Source: Castellaniella sp041675725
GTDB lineage: Bacteria > Pseudomonadota > Gammaproteobacteria > Burkholderiales > Burkholderiaceae_B
Direction: 5' to 3'
Assembly (NCBI RefSeq): GCF_041675725.1
Contig: NZ_JBAYTI010000020.1
Location: 1 to 49,078 of the forward strand
Length of the DNA: 49,078 nucleotides
In this document: positions 42,988-49,078 of the stretch, one piece after another
Numbering within the stretch: position 1 is the stretch's first letter
Layout: each line of letters opens with the position of its first letter
Program-made: the position numbers and the translations under genes
The notes under the pieces: generated by a model
The model's database searches: none
What the model saw: the letters and a program-made list of their open reading frames with translations, nothing else
Told to the model about the DNA's origin: nothing

Positions 42988-43332
42988 TCACCCGCCCCGA
43001 TGCGCGCGTTCGTACAATTTCGTGCAACGGGCACCGGAACGGCAGTAGGCCAGCACAGGGCCCGGCAATTCCTGCAGCAGCCGAGCGAATTCGGCCACGT
43101 TTTCAGGCGTGATGGCGCGGCCGTCGACGGGCTGGTAGTGGACCTTCAGACCGGCCGCCACGGCGGCGGCGATCACGTCGTCAGAACGGGGCTGCGCGGC
43201 GCCGCCCTCGCCATCCGGACGATTGATGATGACCGACTTGAAACCCGCCCGGGCCAGGGCTGGCATGTCGTCGGGGCCCAACTGGGGCGCCACGGAGAAT
43301 TCAGGGGTGATGCGGTGGTATTCAGGGTTCAT
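42988..43332 (-). CDS. small CX4R phosphatase-like protein (TIGR01244/DUF442)
   Basis: A 114-residue protein of the beta-lactamase-hydrolase-like phosphatase (DUF442) family, resembling dual-specificity phosphatases. The P-loop is C97-RSGA-R102 in LAYCRSGARC. Upstream it has ITPEFSVAPQLGPDDMPALA and FKSVIINRPDGEG, both typical. The ATG lies 11 bases inside the end of the ChbG-like gene with GGAG upstream, so the two are translationally linked. The substrate is unknown; the sulfide-related fusion form seen elsewhere is not present here. Confidence 0.88.
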   Translation of the reverse strand: MNPEYHRITPEFSVAPQLGPDDMPALARAGFKSVIINRPDGEGGAAQPRSDDVIAAAVAAGLKVHYQPVDGRAITPENVAEFARLLQELPGPVLAYCRSGARCTKLYERAHRGG

Positions 43333-44182
43333 GCGGATGCTCCGGGGTACGGGACACAGCCCGATCAATCATCAATTGGTGCGTATCGAGCCAGTGCTGC
43401 ATGCCCGCGCCCGACAGGACCTGATACTCGGCCTGGCGCTGGGCCGACAGGCCATCGCCCGGGTGATCGCCCAGCGCCGGATGGCACATGAGGACGTCGC
43501 CATCCTGAGCCTGAGCCAGCCAGGCAACCATGCAGCGTTCGTAAGCCGCTACGCCACCGTCGAAATCATACACCCCCAGAAAGCCCGGGTTCTGTTGAAT
43601 GCCAAGCAGCCGGGCCCGATGGCGCAAGCCGCCCGCCCCCAGGGCCGCAATCACCCATGCCTTGGCCTGGCTGCGCCATGGCAACCCCCGGGTGCGCGGC
43701 CGACCCGTATCGCGGATCCAGGGACGGCCCCGCCCGGCCGGCGGCAAGACCCGCAGCAGAGCATCCCGCACCATGGGCAGCTGGTGCACGTGCTGATGCC
43801 CATCGATGTAATCGGGCAGGCGCCCAAAGAGCGCCTGGAAGCGCTGCCACTGAGCCAGTACGCCATGGCGCAGGCGCTCGGCCGGCAGCCGGCCCAGAAA
43901 GGCGGCCCGTATGAATGCCCCCAGCGGCATGCACAAGCCCGCCTGCCCCAGGGGTTCGGTGAAATTGAGATGCAGGCCCACCTGCAGCCCCGCCTGCGAC
44001 AAGGCGGCCAGATCCGCGGCATTCAGCGCCGGCCCATCGACCAGCACACTGGTACCGGACAGCCGGCCCTGGCGCGCCAGAGCCAGGACCCCGGCATTGA
44101 TGGCCGGATTCATGCCGAAGTCGTCGGCGCACATTACAATGCGCCCGGGGAGCGCCCCCACCCCGATACTTTTAGCATCCAT
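43322..44182 (-). CDS. ChbG/HpnK (YdjC, NaxD-type) carbohydrate deacetylase
   Basis: Predicted metal-dependent N-deacetylase. From ATG 44182 it has 286 residues. Metal ligands are visible as D20-D21 in CADDFGMNPAI, His in VGLHLNFTEPL near 70, and DGHQHVHQLP near 122. Relatives in Francisella (NaxD) and Bordetella remove the acetyl group from undecaprenyl-phosphate-linked HexNAc before lipid A decoration, which suits the GT2/GT83 genes here. Its start overlaps that of gtrA-like on the other strand; GTG 44161 is an alternative start. Confidence 0.88.
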   Translation of the reverse strand: MDAKSIGVGALPGRIVMCADDFGMNPAINAGVLALARQGRLSGTSVLVDGPALNAADLAALSQAGLQVGLHLNFTEPLGQAGLCMPLGAFIRAAFLGRLPAERLRHGVLAQWQRFQALFGRLPDYIDGHQHVHQLPMVRDALLRVLPPAGRGRPWIRDTGRPRTRGLPWRSQAKAWVIAALGAGGLRHRARLLGIQQNPGFLGVYDFDGGVAAYERCMVAWLAQAQDGDVLMCHPALGDHPGDGLSAQRQAEYQVLSGAGMQHWLDTHQLMIDRAVSRTPEHPHEP

Positions 44183-44573
44183 GTTCAGAAAGCTCGCTAC
44201 CCAGATCGGCTGGTTCGTCATTGTAGGCTGCGCAGCGGCCGCCACGCACTGGCTGGTGGCCATTGCCTGCGTGTCCTGGACGGGCCTGGCCCCCCTGCTG
44301 GCCAACGTCGTCGGTTGGCTGGTGGCGTTCGTGGTGTCCTTCGCAGGCCATTATGGCCTGACGTTCCGCTCCCAGCAGGCCCCGCTGTGGCGTGCCGCGC
44401 GCCGTTTTTTTCTGGTGTCGGCCCTGGGCTTTGCCGTGAACGAGGCCGCCTATGCGCTGCTGCTGCATACCACCCCCCTGCCCTACGACATCCTGCTGGC
44501 CATCGTGCTGGCCGGCATGGCGGGCATGACCTTCATTCTGGGGCGTTGGTGGGCGTTCCGGCACAGCCGCTGA
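44181..44573 (+). CDS. GtrA-family membrane protein
   Basis: A 130-residue protein with four membrane segments, from FVIVGCAAAATHWLVAIAC through MAGMTFILGRWWAFR. The pattern R-F-x-x-V-G end-to-end, N-x-x-x-W-x-x-x-F-x-x-x-F/H and a final F-x-x-x-R-x-W-x-F is the GtrA signature. Known members help move polyprenyl-phosphate sugars across the inner membrane. It is the only plus-strand gene in this cluster; its end overlaps the ArnT-like gene by 41 bases, and its ATG shares bases with the ATG of the deacetylase. Confidence 0.88.
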   Translation: MFRKLATQIGWFVIVGCAAAATHWLVAIACVSWTGLAPLLANVVGWLVAFVVSFAGHYGLTFRSQQAPLWRAARRFFLVSALGFAVNEAAYALLLHTTPLPYDILLAIVLAGMAGMTFILGRWWAFRHSR

Positions 44574-46179
44574 CGGTCTCGATGGCCGGTATCAGCCACA
44601 GGCCCATCTTGTGCGCCTGTGCCATGGGGGCGCGGTCGGCCAGGGCGGGCCAGGCGTGCGCCTCGTCCAGCCAGGCCAGCACCCAGGTGGCCGGATGCGC
44701 CGGACTGCACAGCTCGGCCTGGAAACGCTCTGGCGACCATAAGCGCAGCGCAGCCTGCTCGGGCTCGAACCCGCCGGCCTCGGCCAGCTCGCGACGCCAG
44801 TTGTCGCTGCGCAGCGCATCGGGCCCCTGCCACTGCGCAACCACCCGCACCGGCCCCCCCCAGCCTGCATACAGCGGCACGTCGTACGCATAATGATCGA
44901 CCATCACCAGCTGATCCTGCGGGGCGGCCGACCGGGCCAGTACCTGGGCCAGGTCCTGCGTACTGCGCGGCGGAAACAACACCACGGCCAGCACCGCCAG
45001 CAAGCACAGACCCGCGGCCACCAGCGCATGGCGCACGAAGCTGCGCGCGACACCCGGGTCGGTCAGTTCTTCGCGCTGCTCGAAGGTTTCCTGGATGAAC
45101 CAGGCCAACGGCGGTAAGGCCGCAATCACATAGCCCACCAACTTGGATGCCGGAATAGAAAAAAACAGCACCACCACCAGCAGCCACGACAACATCAGCC
45201 CACGCAGCACGTTTCTGTCGACTTGCTCGACACGCCGCGCGGGCGGCACGAACGCCGTCTGGATGGGACCCTGCAGGCGCAGCCAGCGCCATAGCTGAAT
45301 CGACCAGGGCAGCATGAGCACCAGGAGCACTGGAACGTAAAACCAAAAAGGCTGAGGATTGTTGAAACCCGGCTCGAGAAACCGCTGAAAATGCTGGTGC
45401 ACAATGTAGTAGTCGAAGAACCCGGGATAGTGCAGCTGCATGGCGACCATCCAGGGCAGCACCAGGGCCAGGAACAGCAAGAGGCCCGGCCACCAGAACA
45501 GACGCCACAAGGCCTGCCAGCGGCGTCGCCCGGCCAGCCAGAAAAACAGCACCCCACCCGGCAGGACGACACCGATCAGCCCCTTGGCCATGAACCCCCC
45601 CGCCGCGGCCGCGTACAAGGCAAGGCGCGCCCAGGTGTCGGGGCGCAATTGTTCGTGGCGAAATACCGCATCGGCCCCGGCGAGAATGGTCAAGCTCATC
45701 AGCGCCGCCACCAGCATGTCCAGATTGGCATAGTGGGCAGCCCCGAACAGAAACGGCTGAACGGCCAGGATCAGGGCGGTCTGGCCGGCCGCACGGCTGC
45801 GGGCATAGCGGCGCAGGAACAGGTAGAGCACGGTCACCAGCACCGTGGCGGCCAGCACGGACACCAGCCGCCCGGCCCAGGCGTGGTCGCCGAACAGGGC
45901 CAGCGACGCGGCGGTCAGCCAGTAGAACAAGGGCGGCTTGTGAAAGAACGGCAGGCCGTCCAAGCGGGGCACCAGGAAATCGCCAGTCTGCAGCATTTCC
46001 CAGGCGACGCCTACGTAGCGGCCCTCGTCGGGCAGCAGCAGGGGATACATCCAGGTAGTGGCCGCCAGCCACATGAAGGTGAACAAAGCCACCCAGCCTG
46101 GATGACGCCGCGGCCGCATCCACATCCAGAGCTGCAGGGCCCCATCGACCAGGCGGCTGGCCGGCAGCGGGTAGCTCAT
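44533..46179 (-). CDS. ArnT-like lipid A glycosyltransferase (GT83)
   Basis: Integral membrane transferase that takes an amino sugar from undecaprenyl phosphate and adds it to lipid A phosphate in the periplasm. The 548-residue product has the family N terminus LLLPDEGRYVGVAWEML near 48, PFFHKPPLFYWLTA, AHYANLDMLVAAL and about twelve membrane helices up to 390, followed by a periplasmic C-terminal domain. DEGRY replaces the more common DEARY. The Bordetella homologue (LgmB) transfers glucosamine; the sugar here is inferred. It is coupled to the GT2 gene by ATGA. Confidence 0.92.
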   Translation of the reverse strand: MSYPLPASRLVDGALQLWMWMRPRRHPGWVALFTFMWLAATTWMYPLLLPDEGRYVGVAWEMLQTGDFLVPRLDGLPFFHKPPLFYWLTAASLALFGDHAWAGRLVSVLAATVLVTVLYLFLRRYARSRAAGQTALILAVQPFLFGAAHYANLDMLVAALMSLTILAGADAVFRHEQLRPDTWARLALYAAAAGGFMAKGLIGVVLPGGVLFFWLAGRRRWQALWRLFWWPGLLLFLALVLPWMVAMQLHYPGFFDYYIVHQHFQRFLEPGFNNPQPFWFYVPVLLVLMLPWSIQLWRWLRLQGPIQTAFVPPARRVEQVDRNVLRGLMLSWLLVVVLFFSIPASKLVGYVIAALPPLAWFIQETFEQREELTDPGVARSFVRHALVAAGLCLLAVLAVVLFPPRSTQDLAQVLARSAAPQDQLVMVDHYAYDVPLYAGWGGPVRVVAQWQGPDALRSDNWRRELAEAGGFEPEQAALRLWSPERFQAELCSPAHPATWVLAWLDEAHAWPALADRAPMAQAHKMGLWLIPAIETVSGCAGTPTNAPE

Positions 46180-47297
46180 GGCGGCCCCCCGCCGATGCCG
46201 GGAGCGTGGCCAGGGAGGTCGCCCGACGCCGGACGGCCGGCCTGCGCGTGGGCATCGCCCTGATCGGACGCGTCGTTTGGCGCAGGACCAGACGCGTGGC
46301 CGGCCACACCATCCGGCATGGGCGGCGCCGCAGGCCGGGTCGGGCCGCCGGCAAGCGCCAACCCCTGCCCCACCGTTTCACGGACCAGATAAATGGGCCG
46401 CGCCTTGACCTCGGTGAAAATGCGCGAGACGTATTCCCCCACCACCCCCAGCGACATGAGATTCACCCCCGAGAAGAACAGGATCACGCTGATCAGGGTG
46501 GCCCAGCCGCGCACGGGATCACCGAACAGAAGGTGGGTGATGATGATGAACAGGCCGTACAGGAAAGCCACCAGAGACAGGCAGGCCCCGACCAGGCTGA
46601 TCAGCCGCAGGGGCCAGGTGGTGAAGGCCGTCAGGCCATCGATCGCGAAGCCCAGCAGCTTGAGGGGGCGAAACCGGCTCACCCCATGCAGGCGCTCGGG
46701 GGGCATGTAGGAGATCGCCTCCGACTCGAAACCCACCCAGGCGAACAGGCCTTTCATGAAGCGGTCCCGTTCGGGCAGCTGCTTGAGGGCGTCGACCACG
46801 GCGCGGTCCATCAGACGGAAGTCGCCCGCGTTGGCGGGCACCCGCAACCCCCCCGCACCGTGCATCAGGGCGTAGAAAACACGGGTTCCGAGGCGCTTGA
46901 GCCGGGTTTCGTCGTGACGGCTGGCCCGCACGGCGTAGACCATCTGCACACCGTCGCGCCAGCGCGCCAGCATGGCTGGAATCATGTCGGGCGGATGCTG
47001 CATGTCGGCGTCCAGGCAGATCACGGCGTCGCCCCGGGCCGCTTCGATCCCCGCCGTGAGGGCCGCTTCTTTGCCAAAATTGCGCGACAAGCGCAGATAG
47101 ACGATTTCGGGGTGCAGGCAAACCCAATGGCGCATGAGTTCAGGGGTGCCGTCGGTGCTGCCGTCATCCACCACGATGATCTCGGATACGCCATCCTGGG
47201 CGGCCAGCACGGCCAGCAGTTCAGGCAGCAAAATAGCCAAATTGGCCTGTTCGTTCAGACAGGGGACGACACAGGACAGGGTCGGGGATTCTCGCAT
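46176..47297 (-). CDS. family 2 glycosyltransferase, polyprenyl-phosphate type
   Basis: Predicted to load a sugar on undecaprenyl phosphate at the cytosolic face. The 373-residue product has the GT2 core: VVPCLNEQANL, VVDDGSTDGT (42-51), the D-x-D region CLDADMQHPPD, SRNFGKEAALTAGIEAA, and the acceptor helix region PERDRFMKGLFAWVGF. Two C-terminal membrane helices follow (about 225-285), as in ArnC, DPM1 and GtrB. The last 55 residues are a Gly/Pro/Ala-rich tail unlike the family. It is the first gene of this operon and fits the role of LgmA in Bordetella. Confidence 0.92.
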   Translation of the reverse strand: MRESPTLSCVVPCLNEQANLAILLPELLAVLAAQDGVSEIIVVDDGSTDGTPELMRHWVCLHPEIVYLRLSRNFGKEAALTAGIEAARGDAVICLDADMQHPPDMIPAMLARWRDGVQMVYAVRASRHDETRLKRLGTRVFYALMHGAGGLRVPANAGDFRLMDRAVVDALKQLPERDRFMKGLFAWVGFESEAISYMPPERLHGVSRFRPLKLLGFAIDGLTAFTTWPLRLISLVGACLSLVAFLYGLFIIITHLLFGDPVRGWATLISVILFFSGVNLMSLGVVGEYVSRIFTEVKARPIYLVRETVGQGLALAGGPTRPAAPPMPDGVAGHASGPAPNDASDQGDAHAQAGRPASGDLPGHAPGIGGGPP

Positions 47298-47338
47298 GCA
47301 GGCATGATAACTGAGCCACATGTCGACAGGGGGCTTTT

Positions 47339-47367
47339 TTGCCCGGCCCCATAAAGATACCTATAAT
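47339..47367 (+). promoter_or_regulatory. nnrS promoter
   Basis: TTGCCC (47339-47344), a 17-base spacer and a perfect TATAAT (47362-47367). The transcription start is expected near 47374, so the ATG at 47368 cannot be used and translation should begin at 47416. Confidence 0.75.
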
Positions 47368-47376
47368 ATGCATCTT
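47354..47376 (+). promoter_or_regulatory. NsrR-type operator over the nnrS -10 box
   Basis: Two 11-base half-sites with one base between: AAGATACCTAT and ATATGCATCTT. Against the known NsrR consensus (AAGATGCATTT, one base, AAATGCATCTT) the left half matches 8 of 11 and the right half 10 of 11. It covers the -10 hexamer, the position expected for repression relieved by nitric oxide. Confidence 0.7.
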
Positions 47377-47415
47377 CAAAATCCGTCTGCCCTTTCGTCC
47401 GGAATCCACTGCCTT

Positions 47416-48741
47416 ATGCCTCCGCTGACCTCTATTCAGGAACCGGCCCGACCCGCTTCCCGCTCTCCCTCCTGGGGCGCCTTCCTGGCCCTTGGATTTC
47501 GCCCCTTGTACTTCATGGGGGCCGGCTGGGCGCTGGTCTCGATCGCGCTGTGGATTTACGCCCCGCAGGTCCTCGACGGCCCGCTGGCGGGCGTATACTG
47601 GCACGCCCACGAAATGCTGTGGGGCTTCATCATCACCATCGCCGTGGGCTTCCTGCTCACGGCCAGTGCCACCTGGACGGGGTTCAACCCGCTGCACGGG
47701 CGTCCGCTGGGCTGGCTGTGCCTGTTCTGGGTGATCGCACGGATCGGTTTCCTGCTGGGTGGAGACGTCGGGTTCTGGTTCGCCAGCCTGGCCGAAATGC
47801 TGTTCTTCCTGCTGGCGGCGGGCAGCCTGGCGCGCGTGGTGCTCAAAGGCCACAGCCGGCGCAACTATGGCCTGCCCCTGCTGCTGCTGGCGCTGGGCCT
47901 GGCCGACCTGCTCTACCTGCTGGCCGCGCGCGACGGCAATTACCTGCTGCTCATGCAGCGCTTCGACCTCGGGCTGATTGGCATGGCCATCGTGGCCTTG
48001 CTGATTGCCCGCCGGGTGATCCCCTTTTTTTCCATGCGCATGGTGTCCGGCCTGCAGATCCCGATGCTGACGCGTTCGGGTCACATACAGATGGTTTTCA
48101 GCGTGCTGGCGCTGAGCCTGGGCGTACTGCTGCAGGTGCTGGCAACCCCGGGCGGTACGCCCGGTAGCCAGCCGCAGGCCGCCCTGGCGTGGCTGATGGC
48201 CGCCAGTCTGGCCATCGCCGGGCTGATCAGCCTGGGCCAGCTGTGGTATTGGAAGCCGCGGGCGGTGCTGCACAAACCCATGCTCTGGATCCTGTACCTG
48301 GGCTATGCGTTCATTGCCATCGGCCTGCTGGCGGCTGCCATCCAGATCAGCGGCCTGTTCGATCCCGCACTGCTGCGCGGCCTGCTGGCACGCAGCGCCA
48401 CCCACGTGCACCTGATCGGCATGGCGGGCTTCTGCATCCTCATCATCGGCATGATCACGCGCACGGCGCTGGGCCACCTGGGTCGCCCGCTGGCCCTGGA
48501 CGGCAGCATGGTGGCCAGCTACTGGCTGATGATCCTGGCGGTGGCCCTGCGCCTGGCGGCGCTGTGGCCATCTGCCGCGACCGCAACGCTGCTCGACCTG
48601 GCCGCCGCAGCCTGGGTGCTGTGCCTGGGCCTGTACCTATGGCGTTTCGTGCCGATGCTGATCCGGCCGCGCCCGGACAAGCAACCGGTGCCCGTCGTCC
48701 AGCCCAAGAACGTTCAGCAGCAGCCTGCCCAGGCTCAGTAG
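47416..48741 (+). CDS. nnrS: NnrS family heme-copper membrane protein
   Basis: Inner-membrane protein associated with the nitric oxide response and denitrification. From ATG 47416 it has 441 residues and about 12 membrane helices. Conserved items are LALGFRPLYFMGAGW, YWHAHEMLWGFIITIAVGFLLTA, FFSMRMVSGLQ and HVHLIGMAGFCILIIGMITRTALGHLGRPL; the His residues are thought to bind heme and copper. The start was chosen because the predicted transcript begins after the ATG at 47368. The tail is Gln/Pro-rich. It is followed by nsrR after 23 bases. Confidence 0.93.
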   Translation: MPPLTSIQEPARPASRSPSWGAFLALGFRPLYFMGAGWALVSIALWIYAPQVLDGPLAGVYWHAHEMLWGFIITIAVGFLLTASATWTGFNPLHGRPLGWLCLFWVIARIGFLLGGDVGFWFASLAEMLFFLLAAGSLARVVLKGHSRRNYGLPLLLLALGLADLLYLLAARDGNYLLLMQRFDLGLIGMAIVALLIARRVIPFFSMRMVSGLQIPMLTRSGHIQMVFSVLALSLGVLLQVLATPGGTPGSQPQAALAWLMAASLAIAGLISLGQLWYWKPRAVLHKPMLWILYLGYAFIAIGLLAAAIQISGLFDPALLRGLLARSATHVHLIGMAGFCILIIGMITRTALGHLGRPLALDGSMVASYWLMILAVALRLAALWPSAATATLLDLAAAAWVLCLGLYLWRFVPMLIRPRPDKQPVPVVQPKNVQQQPAQAQ

Positions 48742-48764
48742 CAGCGGACAGCCCGCCCCCAGCC

Positions 48765-49078
48765 ATGCGCCTGACCCACATGAGCGATTACGCGGTCCGC
48801 CTGTTGATTTACCTGGGCACGCATCGCGAGCGCCTGTGCACCATCGCCGAGGTCGCCGGCGCCTACCGCCTTTCGGAACCGCACCTGATGAAAATCACGC
48901 AGCGCCTGGCGCGCCACGGCTGGATACGCACGGTGCGCGGCAAGAATGGCGGTATGGAACTCGCCCACGAACCCCAGGACATCCGCCTGGGGGCGCTATT
49001 GCGCGACATGGAAAACGATTGGGCGCTGGTCGAATGCATGGGCCCTGAAAATCGCTGCATGCTGAGCGATCGTTGTGG
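48765..49078 (+). CDS. nsrR: nitric-oxide-sensing Rrf2 repressor, partial
   Basis: The first 104 codons are present; the gene runs off the window. The product begins MRLTHMSDYAVRLLIYLGTH and has the winged helix with EPHLMKITQRLARHGWIRTV and the wing GKNGGMELA. The [Fe-S] cysteines are C91, C98 and C104 (VECMGPENRCMLSDRC), the C-x6-C-x5-C spacing of NsrR. It probably shares the nnrS transcript, so NsrR would repress itself through the operator at 47354-47376. Confidence 0.93.
   Translation, partial: MRLTHMSDYAVRLLIYLGTHRERLCTIAEVAGAYRLSEPHLMKITQRLARHGWIRTVRGKNGGMELAHEPQDIRLGALLRDMENDWALVECMGPENRCMLSDRC

Noticed and set aside
47368..47415. ATG 47368 as the nnrS start
   Set aside because: It lies one base after the predicted -10 hexamer and inside the operator, before the expected transcription start, and the extra 16 residues are not part of the NnrS family core.

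Overview
The window is GC-rich chromosomal DNA of a betaproteobacterium, most likely Burkholderiales, family Alcaligenaceae (the Bordetella, Achromobacter and Castellaniella group). I infer this from protein character, the tkt-gap-pgk order, the nnrS-nsrR pair, and a lipid A amino-sugar locus like the Bordetella Lgm system. I see no insertion sequence, phage, CRISPR array or rRNA. Genes are densely packed, with many ATGA/GTGA stop-start overlaps.

Layout. 1-5.4 kb: the end of a metal P-type ATPase, the glycolysis/pentose operon tkt-gap-pgk (minus strand) and divergent rsmE. 5.4-12.7 kb: maeB-patatin-barstar (minus), a degenerate FAD-oxidase-like gene, a class I aminotransferase and a membrane lytic transglycosylase. 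12.7-16.1 kb: ubiD, a YqjD/YqjE/YqjK-type envelope cluster and upp. 16.3-29.2 kb: a long minus-strand housekeeping block, read as 2-TM protein, queA, tgt, yajC, secD, secF, miaB, ybeZ, ybeY, corC, lnt, dacB. It covers tRNA modification, Sec export, rRNA maturation, lipoprotein acylation and peptidoglycan trimming. 29.4-35.1 kb: accessory genes, namely a truncated Lrp-type regulator, a class III aminotransferase, an orphan rmlD, a secreted protein, an MFS transporter and an FMN reductase. 35.2-35.5 kb: a tRNA operon (Ala-GGC, Glu-TTC, Asp-GTC) with a clear promoter and terminator. 35.8-38.1 kb: an EamA transporter with a His-rich repeat linker, overlapping an MFS gene tail to tail.

38.2-42.8 kb: molybdenum cofactor synthesis in two converging operons, moaC-moaD-moaE-moeA (plus) and usp-moaA-mobA (minus). 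43.0-47.3 kb: a probable lipid A (or other glycan) amino-sugar locus with a GT2 transferase, an ArnT-like GT83 transferase, a GtrA-like membrane protein, a ChbG/NaxD-type deacetylase and a small CX4R phosphatase-like protein. 47.3 kb to the end: nnrS and the start of nsrR behind a promoter whose -10 box lies inside an NsrR-type operator. Molybdenum cofactor and NO response together suggest, but do not prove, a nitrate-respiring or denitrifying organism.

No wholly new multi-gene system is evident. The items most worth following are the NsrR operator, the amino-sugar locus with its linked phosphatase-like gene, the 2-TM channel-like protein without a canonical selectivity filter, the truncated Lrp regulator, the degenerate FAD-oxidase homologue and the repeat-built histidine linker.
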